Under the pieces are notes generated by a model that was not told the origin of the DNA, did no database searches, and saw only the letters and a program-made list of their open reading frames with translations. A stretch of DNA of 64,000 bases from Lysobacter sp. FW306-1B-D06B. Its GTDB lineage: Bacteria; Pseudomonadota; Gammaproteobacteria; Xanthomonadales; Xanthomonadaceae. The position numbers and the translations under genes are program-made. The DNA lies in assembly GCF_038446665.1 (NCBI RefSeq), contig NZ_CP151802.1, positions 3,968,001 through 4,032,000 on the forward strand, read 5' to 3'. Below are positions 33,825-41,472 of this stretch, in pieces; positions within the stretch are counted from its first letter, which is position 1, and each line of letters begins with the position of its first letter.

Positions 33825-34243
33825 GCGGCTGATCCGACGCCCTGCGGCGTCATCGCTCACCGGTTCGACGGGCGGGCATTCATCGATGCTTGAGATCGGC
33901 GGCGGGCCCGCCCGCGTCGCGCGTGGCGGGTCGTCGCGCGCCGCTTACCGCAAGAGATCCGGGCAACGCACCGCGCCATCTTCCCGTGCAGCGATGCCGC
34001 AGGTGTCGCAGTGAGCTGCTGAGTTTCTGACGCAGACGAAGCGGCGGGCTCATCCGATGCCGCCAGTGCCGAGTCGCATCCATCCGGGGCCATCGCTCCG
34101 CGCACCCTGCTCCCCTCCGTCGAGGACGGGATACCGCCGCACCGCATTCCCGTGGCGCCTGTCGCCTTTCGAGGCCACAAAAAAAAACTCTCCCCCCGCC
34201 TGGGCTGCGGGGAGAGAGCTCGATTACGGTCTTCGGGGCTTTC
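33825..34243. other. Gene-free interval between convergent genes
   Basis: About 420 bases. It holds the GACGCC-CTGC-GGCGTC hairpin (33836-33851, no T tract) after the hydrolase and the terminator of the H1-like gene at its right end. A 107-codon frame on the minus strand has Arg/Ser-rich, low-quality translation and no start signal. No gene is supported. Confidence 0.55.
34179..34217 (-). terminator. Intrinsic terminator of the H1-like gene
   Basis: On the minus strand CTCTCTCCCCGC pairs with GCGGGGGGAGAG, with a CAGCCCAG-type loop and a CC bulge, followed by nine T residues. It lies 27 bases after the stop. Confidence 0.9.
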
Positions 34244-34693
34244 TTAGATCATCGGAGCCGGGGTAGCCGGCATCGCCGTCACGGACGCCTTCTTGGCGGT
34301 CTTCTTGCGGCTCGACTTGCGGGCGGCCTTCTTCGGGGCAGCCTTCTTGGTGGCCTTCTTGCCAGCCTTCTTAGCCGTCTTCTTGGCGGCCTTCTTGGCA
34401 ACCTTCTTGGTGGCCTTCTTGGCGGTCTTCTTCGCAGCCTTCTTCGCCGGACGCTTGGCAACCTTCTTGGCGGCCTTCTTCGCGGTCTTCTTGGCGGCGG
34501 TCTTGCGCGTGGCCTTCTTAGCCGTCTTGCGGACGGACTTCTTGGCGGCCTTCTTCGCGACCTTCTTGGCCGGACGCTTGGCAGCCTTCTTGGCGGCCTT
34601 CTTCACGGTCTTCTTGGCGCCAGCCTTCTTGGCTACCTTCTTGGTCGCCTTCTTGGCGGCGGTCTTTTTCTTCGCAGCTTTCTTCATGGCCAT
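34244..34693 (-). CDS. Histone H1-like lysine/alanine-repeat DNA-binding protein
   Basis: 149 residues, nearly all Lys and Ala in KKxAKKxxAKK-type repeats (KKAAKKKTAAKK, KKVAKKAGAKK, KKAAKRPAKKVAKK and so on), with a short C-terminal tail SVTAMPATPAPMI. This is the AlgP/H1-like class of nucleoid proteins known in Xanthomonas and Pseudomonas, which bind DNA through charge with little sequence choice. Codon use is uniform (AAG and GCC), so the DNA itself is a degenerate tandem repeat and could change length by slippage. ATG 34693 is preceded by GAGGAG. Two TTGATCA heptamers lie 10 bases apart just upstream (34715-34731). Confidence 0.9.
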   Translation of the reverse strand: MAMKKAAKKKTAAKKATKKVAKKAGAKKTVKKAAKKAAKRPAKKVAKKAAKKSVRKTAKKATRKTAAKKTAKKAAKKVAKRPAKKAAKKTAKKATKKVAKKAAKKTAKKAGKKATKKAAPKKAARKSSRKKTAKKASVTAMPATPAPMI

Positions 34694-34845
34694 GGTATGG
34701 CTCCTCGTCAGTGGTTGATCAGCATTGATCAGTGGTCTTGCAGGTCTATCGCCCAGTAGAACCAGAGCCGCGGGAGTCGGACCCGCGAGCAGCCGCCGAC
34801 GCGCGGGCGCGCCGGTACGGATTCGGTACCGCCCGCGAGTGCGGG

Positions 34846-34882
34846 CAAACAAAAACCCGGCGCGCGCTGAGCGGACCGGGTT
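34846..34882 (-). terminator. Intrinsic terminator of the candidate small RNA
   Basis: On the minus strand AACCCGG and CCGGGTT close a GC-rich loop, followed by TTTTTGTTTG. There is no protein gene directly upstream of it on that strand, which is what points to a separate RNA. It lies about 150 bases before the H1-like start. Confidence 0.75.
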
Positions 34883-35036
34883 GGATGGAGTGCCTGGCCT
34901 GCGTGTGCACGGTGCGCGTTTTCGCGGGGGAAACGAACCCTGCTTCCACCGTGTCGACTGCCCGGTCGGAGGTTCGTTTTGTGCCGCGAGTTGTCGCGTT
35001 GTCTGTACTCACTCTCTTCCGCAGGAGACGTCTGCT
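34848..35036 (-). ncRNA. Candidate structured small RNA of about 190 nt
   Basis: Bounded by a strong promoter and an intrinsic terminator. The sequence between folds into several local stems on the minus strand: GCAG/CTGC near the 5' end, CGCGA-CAAC-TCGCG, a nine-base-pair stem AAACGAACC / GGTTCGTTT enclosing a further CGAC/GTCG hairpin, CGCG-AAAA-CGCG, and the terminator stem. No frame with a start and ribosome site was found. The length is that of 6S-like RNAs, but I could not match conserved 6S elements, so no family is assigned. It could instead be an attenuated leader of the H1-like gene. Existence is inferred from signals only. Confidence 0.5.
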
Positions 35037-35042
35037 GGGCGA

Positions 35043-35071
35043 AACCTAATCACGCTTTTTCGGACTGTCAA
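35043..35071 (-). promoter_or_regulatory. Sigma-70 promoter of the candidate small RNA
   Basis: On the minus strand TTGACA (35071-35066), a 17-base spacer and TAGGTT (35048-35043). The -35 box is a perfect consensus, rare in this GC-rich genome. Predicted start near 35036. Confidence 0.65.
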
Positions 35072-35592
35072 CAACTTCGCCCAAATTTTTTTCAACGCCG
35101 TCGGTGCGGCATCGCCATGGACGGCAGTCGAAGCGGTGCAGCTGACGACGGCGACGAGGACCATCGAACCCGTCGTGCGCACTCATGCATTTCACAAATG
35201 GCTTTTTTTTAGGGGTTTGCGAAAACGCTCGCAGCGACGACGCAAAACTCGCGCACATGCACGACGGAGGCGGCGAACCGTTTTCGGGGGGCGCGAAGGC
35301 ACCCGAAAAAAAATCACCGACGACCGCCCGGTTTCGCGTCGCACAAGCCGATTTGCGCGAAAGTGCGCGAACCCGATGACGGCTTCGAGATGCTCGTGCA
35401 GGTCGCGTCGGGCCACTCGACGATGCCTTCGACGGTGGCGAGTGAGCGCGATGGCGCACCCTGTCGCTGGCATCGGACGTCGCGCTTGGATGCTTGGCGG
35501 ACGTCGCGTTTCGATCGGCGTCGAAGCTCGGATGCACGCGCGCAACGCCTGAAACTCACCCGACCGTCACTTCCCGCAACGCGCGCTCACCG

Positions 35593-35624
35593 CAAAAAAG
35601 AACCGGCCGCACAGGGCGGCCGGT
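35593..35624 (-). terminator. Intrinsic terminator of gcvH
   Basis: Minus-strand ACCGGCCG / CGGCCGGT stem followed by TCTTTTTTGC, 45 bases after the gcvH stop. Confidence 0.92.
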
Positions 35625-35668
35625 CCGGGTGTCGCGTGCGTCGCGCGAAGGATCGCGCGGCGGTGACG

Positions 35669-36064
35669 TCAGTGATCTTCTTCTTCGAGCAGCTCGGCGT
35701 AGTCGTCCGGCGCCAGCAGCTCGTTGAGCTGATCGGCGTCCTCGATCTCCACGGTGAAGATCCAGCCTTCGCCGTAGGCGTCCTCGTTGATGGTTTCCGG
35801 CTTGTCGGTCAGCGCGGCGTTGACCGCCACGACCTTGCCCGACACGGGTGCGTAGACGTCGGAGGCGGCCTTCACCGACTCCACGACGGCGCAGCCGGTG
35901 CCCGCTTCCACGCGGTCGCCGACGTTCGGCAGTTCGACGTACACCAGGTCGCCGAGGAGGCCCTGTGCGTGGTCGGAGATGCCGACGGTGGCCTTGCCGT
36001 CACCATCGATACGGACCCACTCATGGGACTTCATGAACTTCAGATCGCCGGGAATTTCACTCAT
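35669..36064 (-). CDS. gcvH: Glycine cleavage system H protein
   Basis: 131 residues from ATG 36064 ([17 protein letters not shown]), with GAGG placed upstream. It is the lipoyl carrier that shuttles the methylamine group between the P, T and L proteins. The lipoylated lysine is K65 in [17 protein letters not shown]. The length is usual. The upstream extension to 36103 ([12 protein letters not shown]) has no family similarity. The T protein gene lies 740 bases upstream on the same strand with an isomerase gene between; the P protein gene is not in the window. Confidence 0.96.
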   Translation of the reverse strand: MSEIPGDLKFMKSHEWVRIDGDGKATVGISDHAQGLLGDLVYVELPNVGDRVEAGTGCAVVESVKAASDVYAPVSGKVVAVNAALTDKPETINEDAYGEGWIFTVEIEDADQLNELLAPDDYAELLEEEDH

Positions 36065-36164
36065 GACGGGAGCCTCGAAACGTTTGCGGGGGCGGCGGAA
36101 CACCGGATGTCGGCGCCTAGTTTAACGGCGCCGACCCGGACCGCGACAGGGTAGCGGATCGCGG

Positions 36165-36800
36165 TCAGCGTGGCTCGACGGACGGGCGGTACGGCGCACG
36201 CGGATGCACGAGCGCATCGCGCAGCGCATCGACGCGGTCCTGGCCCCAGAACGGTTCGCCGTCGAGGACGTAACCCGGCAGTCCCGGCAGGTCCGCCGCG
36301 ATCGCCGCGCGCGTGTTGGCGGCGTACCGCTCGGCGACGGCGTCGGTCGCGGCCTGCTCCATCACGACCCGCGCATCGAAGCCCTGTGCCTGGAGCAACG
36401 CAGCAACGACCTGGGGATCGGCAAGGTCGCGATCCTCCGACCACAGCGCGCGGAACGCCGCGTCCATGTAGCCGGAGGGATCGTGTCCCGCCTCGACCAG
36501 CGCGATCGCACAGCCGTCCGCCAGGGCGATGTCGACCGGGAAGAACGCCGGCGACAGGTTGAGCGGCAGGCCGCGCTGTTCGCGCCAGCGCTGCAGTTCG
36601 ATCAGGCGGTAACGCTGCCGCGCCGGTGCGCGCTTGCCCAGCGGCAGGCCGCCGTTGGCATCGAACAGTTCGAAGATGCGCACCGGCCGGTAGTGCAGGG
36701 TCGCGCCCGTCTCGCGTGCCACCGCCAGCACCGCCGCATGCCCGAGCCAGGCATACGGCGAGATCAGGCTGAAGTAGTACTCGACGACGCGCGCGACCAC
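36165..36800 (-). CDS. 2-hydroxychromene-2-carboxylate isomerase family (thioredoxin-fold, DsbA/GST-kappa type)
   Basis: 211 residues starting with GTG at 36800. YYFSLISPYAWLG (8-20) holds the serine/tyrosine region used for glutathione activation in this family, and ALWSEDRDLADPQVV and VDGEPFWGQDRVD-like segment LDGEPFWGQDRVD (near 180-192) complete the pattern. Known members isomerise aromatic ring-cleavage products with glutathione, but many serve as general glutathione-dependent enzymes. It starts 5 bases after the gcvT stop, so they are co-transcribed, an unusual partner for the glycine cleavage system. Confidence 0.88.
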   Translation of the reverse strand: MVARVVEYYFSLISPYAWLGHAAVLAVARETGATLHYRPVRIFELFDANGGLPLGKRAPARQRYRLIELQRWREQRGLPLNLSPAFFPVDIALADGCAIALVEAGHDPSGYMDAAFRALWSEDRDLADPQVVAALLQAQGFDARVVMEQAATDAVAERYAANTRAAIAADLPGLPGYVLDGEPFWGQDRVDALRDALVHPRAPYRPSVEPR

Positions 36801-36805
36801 GGCGA

Positions 36806-37927
36806 TCAGCCCAGCACGCCTTCCTGCGGCTGGCCGTCGCGCACGAACGGGAACTTCACCACGCGCACCGGGACTTCCTTGCCGCGGATGTCGACGCGCA
36901 CGTTGCCAGGCGTGCCGGCCGGCACGCGCGCGAAGGCGATCGCCTTGCCCAGCGTCGGCGAGAACGTGCCGGACAGGATCTCGCCGTCGCCGTTGTCGGT
37001 GAGCACCTTCTGGCCGTGGCGCAGCACGCCCTTCTCGTCCATCACCAGCGCGATCATCTGACGCGGCGCGCCGGCCGCCTTCTGCTTCTCCAGCACGTCG
37101 CGGCCGATGAAGTCGCGCGGCTTTCCATCAGCTTGGTCGTCCAGGGCCACGGTCCAGGCCAGCGCGGCTTCGTACGGCGAGACCGAATCGTCCATGTCCT
37201 GCCCATAGAGGTTCATGCCCGCCTCCAGGCGCAGCGTGTCGCGTGCACCCAGGCCGGCGGGCTTCACGCCGGCTTCCAGCAGTGCGTTCCAGAAAGCGAC
37301 GGTCTGCGCTTCGGGCACGACCACTTCGAAACCGTCCTCGCCCGTATAGCCGGTGCGTGCGACGAACACGTCGATGCCGCCCGTCGTCTTCGCCTCGGCG
37401 GCGACGAACTTGCCGAGCTTGCCGACCGCAGCGCGGTCCTCTTCGCGCAGCAGGCCGAGCACCTTCTCGCGCGCGCTGGGGCCCTGCACCGCGATCATGC
37501 CGAAGTCGGGGCGCTCGGTGACCTTCACGTCGAACGCCTCGGCCTGCTCGGTGATCCACGCCAGGTCCTTGTCGCGGGTGGCGGCGTTGACGACCAGGCG
37601 GAAGAAGTCCTCCGCGCGGTAATAGATGATGAGGTCGTCGATCACGCCGCCCTGCGGGTTGAGCATGCAGGTGTACAGCGCCTTGCCCGGCACCTTGAGC
37701 TTGTCCACCGAATTGGCGACCAGACGACGCAGGAAGTCGCGCACCTTCGCGCCGCGCAGGTCGACCACGGTCATGTGGCTGACGTCGAACATGCCCGCGT
37801 CGCGGCGCACCTGGTGGTGTTCCTCGATCTGCGAGCCGTAATGGATCGGCATGTCCCAGCCACCGAAGTCGACCATCTTGGCGCCGAGGTCGCGGTGGGT
37901 CTGGTTGAGGATCGTCTTCTGGGTCAT
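36806..37927 (-). CDS. gcvT: Aminomethyltransferase, glycine cleavage T protein
   Basis: 373 residues, full length. Family signatures are [19 protein letters not shown] near the N-terminus, MFDVSHM (46-52), [23 protein letters not shown] and [20 protein letters not shown] (written as two parts around 230-250). It releases ammonia from the aminomethyl group carried by GcvH and passes the one-carbon unit to tetrahydrofolate. A likely -10 box GATAAT is at 37968-37963 on the minus strand. No glycine riboswitch was recognised in the roughly 100-base leader. Confidence 0.96.
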   Translation of the reverse strand: MTQKTILNQTHRDLGAKMVDFGGWDMPIHYGSQIEEHHQVRRDAGMFDVSHMTVVDLRGAKVRDFLRRLVANSVDKLKVPGKALYTCMLNPQGGVIDDLIIYYRAEDFFRLVVNAATRDKDLAWITEQAEAFDVKVTERPDFGMIAVQGPSAREKVLGLLREEDRAAVGKLGKFVAAEAKTTGGIDVFVARTGYTGEDGFEVVVPEAQTVAFWNALLEAGVKPAGLGARDTLRLEAGMNLYGQDMDDSVSPYEAALAWTVALDDQADGKPRDFIGRDVLEKQKAAGAPRQMIALVMDEKGVLRHGQKVLTDNGDGEILSGTFSPTLGKAIAFARVPAGTPGNVRVDIRGKEVPVRVVKFPFVRDGQPQEGVLG

Positions 37928-38027
37928 GGCGCTGGGAACCTGTGTGCGGGAGCGAGCCCGCGATTATCCCAGAACGGCCGGCGCGGGGCTTTCCCGCATT
38001 CACCTACGCCGGCGCATGGACGCGGCG

Positions 38028-38543
38028 CTACTCGCTGGAGCCTTCGTTGTAGCAGCGCACGCGCGAGGGCTGCACACGCAGGAACTTGCCCGAGGCGCGG
38101 TCCAGCCGCATCGCCCAGCGCGCGGCCGGGAGCATGTCCAGCTCGGAGGCACCCGCCGCGCCGGTGTCGATGATCGCGACCACGCTGGTGTCGTCCACGC
38201 CGTCGCGCTGGCAGGTGGCGATGGCGACCAGTTCATCGCGGCGCAGCGCGGGGTACGGCAGGGCGTCGGTGATGCGCCAGCGCGGCTCGTCGCCCACCCG
38301 GTCGACGAACTGCGCGGCAAGCAGCTGCACCGTGCGGTCTTCGGCATCGTCCAGGGTGACGATGCTGCGCGTGCAGAGCTGGTCGATGCCGGTGCCCGTG
38401 CCCACGCAGCTGCCGGTGTTGGATCGGTACCCTTCCGGATAGGGCGGCACCACCTTGCCGATCATCATCGGATGCCCGCCTGCCCATGTACCGCCACCGG
38501 CGCACAGGCCGGCCAGCAGCAGGCACGCGGTGTACAGGCGCAT
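38028..38543 (-). CDS. Small exported protein of unknown function in the qmcA-nfeD unit
   Basis: 171 residues with a signal peptide (MRLYTACLLLAGLCAGGGTWA). The mature protein contains four cysteines (CVGTG, LCTRS, ATCQRD, VRCYNE), so one or two disulfides in the periplasm are likely. No recognised domain. Its ATG shares the final A of the nfeD stop codon (TGATG), so its translation is coupled to nfeD. The QmcA-NfeD pair suggests a membrane-quality role, but nothing in the sequence proves it. Confidence 0.7.
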   Translation of the reverse strand: MRLYTACLLLAGLCAGGGTWAGGHPMMIGKVVPPYPEGYRSNTGSCVGTGTGIDQLCTRSIVTLDDAEDRTVQLLAAQFVDRVGDEPRWRITDALPYPALRRDELVAIATCQRDGVDDTSVVAIIDTGAAGASELDMLPAARWAMRLDRASGKFLRVQPSRVRCYNEGSSE

Positions 38544-38983
38544 CACTGCGCGGGCTCGACCATGAGCGTCATGCCGCGCGTGGCGATGATGCGCACGACG
38601 GTACCGGCGGGAAGTTCCGGGCCGCTCACGTCCCAGTACGCATCGGCGATCTGCACGCGACCGTGACCGTTGACGATGGCCAGCTCCAGCGGCACGACGC
38701 GTCCGACCAGCGCCTGCGCGCGACGGTTCAAGTTGGGCTGGTCGCTGCGGGGTTCCCGGCCTCGAAACCACGTGCGGTACACCTGGATGGAGACGAAGCT
38801 GAGCACTACGAACGCCGTCACTTGCGCCAGCACCGGCACGCCCGGCACCAGCAGCACGATCGCGAACACCGCCGCTGCGGCGAAGCCGAGCCACAGCATG
38901 AACGCTCCCGGCGCCATCGCTTCGGCGGCGAACAGCAGCAGCGCCACCACCGCCCAGGTCACCGTCTGCCAGTCCCACTGCAT
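38543..38983 (-). CDS. NfeD family membrane protein
   Basis: 146 residues: two to three membrane spans (about 8-28, 30-50, 53-70) followed by a soluble C-terminal OB-fold domain starting near 85 (AQALVGRVVPLELAIVNGHGRVQIADAYW). This is the short NfeD form that always accompanies stomatin-like proteins. Inner membrane. It begins 3 bases after the qmcA stop and its own stop overlaps the next gene. Confidence 0.9.
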   Translation of the reverse strand: MQWDWQTVTWAVVALLLFAAEAMAPGAFMLWLGFAAAAVFAIVLLVPGVPVLAQVTAFVVLSFVSIQVYRTWFRGREPRSDQPNLNRRAQALVGRVVPLELAIVNGHGRVQIADAYWDVSGPELPAGTVVRIIATRGMTLMVEPAQ

Positions 38984-38986
38984 CGG

Positions 38987-39946
38987 TCAGCCTCCCGTCC
39001 GCGGCGACGGCGGCGGCGTAGCAATCACAGGCTTGCGGTCCATCGCTTCCTTCGCCAGTTCGGCGATGCCGGCCAGCGAGCCGATCACGCCCGCCGACTC
39101 CATCGGCATCATCACGAACTTCTGGTTCGGCGCCTCGGCCAGCGCCTTGAACGCCTCGATGTACTTCTGCGCGACGAAGTAGTTGATGGCGCTGACGTTG
39201 CCGGCGGCGATCGCATCCGACACCAGCTGCGTCGCCTTGGCTTCGGCTTCGGCCAGACGCTCGCGGGCCTCGGCCTCGCGGAAGGCGGCTTCGCGCTTGC
39301 CTTCGGCGGCGAGGATCGCTCCCTGCTTCTCGCCCTCGGCACGCAGGATCTCCGCCTGCCGGTGGCCCTCGGCCTCCAGGATGTTGGCGCGCTTCTCGCG
39401 CTCGGCCTTCATCTGCCGCGCCATGGAATCCACCAGGTCGCGCGGCGGCTGGATGTCCTTGAGCTCGATGCGGTTGACCTTCAGGCCCCACGGATGCGTG
39501 GCCTGGTCCACGGCCACCAGCACCTTGGCGTTGATCTCGTCGCGCTTGGACAACGATTCGTCCAGGTCCAGCGAACCGATGGCGGTGCGGATGTTGGTCA
39601 TCACCAGGTTGAGGATGGCGACCTCCAGCTGCGCGACCTCGTAGGCGGCCTTGGCCGCGTCGAGCACCTGGAAGTAGACGATGCCGTCCACCTTCACCAC
39701 GGCGTTGTCCTTGGTGATGACGTCCTGGCTGGGGACCTCCATCACCTGCTCCATCATGTTGATCTTGCGGCCGACGCCGTAGACGATCGGGATCAGGAAG
39801 TGCAGCCCCGGGTCCATGGTGTGGGTGTAGCGGCCGAAGCGCTCCACCGTCCATTCATACCCCTGCGGCACCATCCGGACCGCCTTGAGCACCAGGACGA
39901 CACCGGCGAACAGCAGGACGACGCTCAGTACTGCACTCAGGCTCAT
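38987..39946 (-). CDS. qmcA: Stomatin/prohibitin-like SPFH protein QmcA
   Basis: 319 residues. One N-terminal membrane span (about 4-24), then the SPFH band-7 domain (VPQGYEWTVERFGRY to about residue 190) and a long alanine/glutamate-rich coiled coil (ANILEAEGHRQAEILRAEGEKQ and onward, about 190-255) and a C-terminal Pro-rich tail. It builds large membrane rings in bacteria and interacts with FtsH-type proteases in known cases. The ATG at 39946 follows GGAGGG. First gene of a three-gene unit with nfeD. Divergent from the ECF sigma gene at 40039. Confidence 0.93.
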   Translation of the reverse strand: MSLSAVLSVVLLFAGVVLVLKAVRMVPQGYEWTVERFGRYTHTMDPGLHFLIPIVYGVGRKINMMEQVMEVPSQDVITKDNAVVKVDGIVYFQVLDAAKAAYEVAQLEVAILNLVMTNIRTAIGSLDLDESLSKRDEINAKVLVAVDQATHPWGLKVNRIELKDIQPPRDLVDSMARQMKAEREKRANILEAEGHRQAEILRAEGEKQGAILAAEGKREAAFREAEARERLAEAEAKATQLVSDAIAAGNVSAINYFVAQKYIEAFKALAEAPNQKFVMMPMESAGVIGSLAGIAELAKEAMDRKPVIATPPPSPRTGG

Positions 39947-40038
39947 GATCCCCTCCTTCTGATGGCCCGAGTATAGGCGCAGGGACCTGAGCAGGCCGCT
40001 GCGACGATTTTCCCGGTCCCCGCATCCTTGGGAATGAC

Positions 40039-40689
40039 ATGCCATCGAACGCAGGCCCCGAGCCCTTGTCTCCGCCCGTGACACCAACGACCGACGCGCC
40101 CCGCAGCAGCTTCGCCATCGATGTCCCGGAGGCGCTGCTGGCGCGCGTGCGGGCCGGCGAGCGGGCGGCATTCGAACAGATCTACCGCCGCTTCGAGCGC
40201 CCGGTGTTCAACCTGGCGCTGCGCATGCTCGGCGGCGGCAAGGGGCCGGATGGTCACGAGGAGGCGGCGGACGTGCTGCAGGAAACCATGCTCAAGGTGT
40301 TCGGCCGGATCGGCGATTTCCGCGGCGGCCACGGCGAAGGCGCCAGCCCGTTCTGGGGCTGGGTCCGCCAGATCGCCGTGAACGAGGCGTTGATGCGCCT
40401 GCGCAGCCAGCGTCGCCACGTGCATGACGTCGCGCTGGAAGACGACGACTTCGTCGTCGATCCGGCACCACTGCCCGCAGCGGCCGCCGATGCCGCCGCG
40501 CTGGGCCGCGCGTTGGCACGGCTGCCCGACACCACCCGAAGCGTGCTGTGGCTGTACCACGCCGAGGGTTACACGCACGAGGAGATCGCCGCGCTGATGC
40601 AGCGCACGCCGAGCTTCTCGAAATCCCAACTCGCGCGCGGCAGCCGCCGCCTGCGCGATCTGCTCGAACCGGAGAAGGCCCATGCCTGA
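40039..40689 (+). CDS. ECF-type RNA polymerase sigma factor
   Basis: 216 residues. Region 2 is at about 32-105 (AFEQIYRRFERPVFNLALRML, then HEEAADVLQETMLKVF) and region 4 at about 155-205 (LPDTTRSVLWLYHAEGYTHEEIAALM and SQLARGSRRLRDLL). The longer basic loop between recognition helices (RTPSFSKSQ) departs from the usual G-x-x-x-x-T-V/S. It overlaps the downstream gene by 8 bases, the standard sigma/anti-sigma coupling. A second, separate ECF system lies at 17659-18255 in this window. Confidence 0.9.
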   Translation: MPSNAGPEPLSPPVTPTTDAPRSSFAIDVPEALLARVRAGERAAFEQIYRRFERPVFNLALRMLGGGKGPDGHEEAADVLQETMLKVFGRIGDFRGGHGEGASPFWGWVRQIAVNEALMRLRSQRRHVHDVALEDDDFVVDPAPLPAAAADAAALGRALARLPDTTRSVLWLYHAEGYTHEEIAALMQRTPSFSKSQLARGSRRLRDLLEPEKAHA

Positions 40690-41443
40690 CACCGAACGCA
40701 CCACCCCGCCCGCCGACTGGAGCGGCGCCTTCGCCGCATTGCCGGTGGAAACGCCGCCGGACGGTGGCTGGCAGCGATTGCAGCAGGCGCTGGATGCGCC
40801 CGTCGCGCGCACGCAGCGCCGCAGGCATTGGCCGGTGTGGCTGGCCGCCGCTGCGATCGGCGCGATCGCGCTGGTTCCGGCGCTGCGCCATTCCGACGAC
40901 GCCGTCGCGCCGGGCGACGCGCCCATCGCCGCGCACAAGCGCGCGCCGGTGGACACTTCACGCCCGCCCATCGCCACGTCGAAGCGACCCGAGACGCGCG
41001 TGGCGACGACGACCGAACCCACGCAGGCTCCGTCGCGCGACGACGGCGCAGCCGCTTCGACGAAGCCAACCGCTCCGGACACCGCACCACGCATCGCCGC
41101 GACGACACCGCCTTCCCCCGCACCGGACGCGCAAGCCGCCGAACTGCGCGCCGGCATCGCCGCATTGCAGTCCGAATCCGCGCAGCTCGAAACGCTGCTG
41201 GCGCTGGCGCGCGACGACCGCGTCGCATCGGCCAACGGCGCGGCGCTGGCGGTCGAGTTCGACCGCCGCATCGGTCGCATCGATGCCTCGCTCTCGCAGC
41301 CCGGTCTGGCCGACGCCGATCGCGCTGCGCTGTGGCAGGCGCGCGTGGCGACGATGCGCGAACTGGCGGGCATCGAAACCACGCAGCGCTGGCTCTTCGC
41401 CAGCGGCGAGCGCTACGACGGCGCGCTGGTCAGCGTCGACTGA
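40682..41443 (+). CDS. Putative membrane anti-sigma factor
   Basis: 253 residues: a short cytosolic head (MPDTERTTPPADWSGAFAAL), one membrane span at about 49-66 (WPVWLAAAAIGAIALVPAL), a long Pro/Thr/Ala-rich periplasmic stalk to about 145, and a helical C-terminal part with coiled-coil character (AAELRAGIAALQSESAQLETLL). It starts inside the sigma gene (8-base overlap). Topology and position support an anti-sigma or sensor role; no family domain was recognised. The 17126 protein has the same overall plan. Confidence 0.72.
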   Translation: MPDTERTTPPADWSGAFAALPVETPPDGGWQRLQQALDAPVARTQRRRHWPVWLAAAAIGAIALVPALRHSDDAVAPGDAPIAAHKRAPVDTSRPPIATSKRPETRVATTTEPTQAPSRDDGAAASTKPTAPDTAPRIAATTPPSPAPDAQAAELRAGIAALQSESAQLETLLALARDDRVASANGAALAVEFDRRIGRIDASLSQPGLADADRAALWQARVATMRELAGIETTQRWLFASGERYDGALVSVD

Positions 41444-41472
41444 CTCCCCACTTACCCCGCAGGACCGAACCC

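Larger units (their letters stand above)
34694..35668. other. Long gene-free interval with a candidate small RNA
   Basis: About 975 bases between the H1-like gene and gcvH, both on the minus strand. It contains a minus-strand terminator (34846-34882), a consensus minus-strand promoter (35043-35071) and the gcvH terminator (35593-35624). The 35080-35590 part has several runs of 7-9 A or T and frames of up to 163 codons that translate as Arg/Ser/Pro-rich strings without start sites. I see no protein gene. Confidence 0.55.

Noticed and set aside
33857..34180. A 107-codon minus-strand gene between the hydrolase and the H1-like gene
   Set aside because: No start site, low-complexity Ser/Arg translation and overlap with the terminator of the H1-like gene.
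35046..35537. A 163-codon minus-strand protein upstream of the candidate small RNA
   Set aside because: Ser/Arg/Pro-rich low-quality translation, overlaps the RNA promoter, and no ribosome site.
37928..38027. Glycine riboswitch before gcvT
   Set aside because: The leader is only about 100 bases and lacks the conserved tandem-aptamer blocks; only a short GCGGG/CCCGC hairpin is seen.
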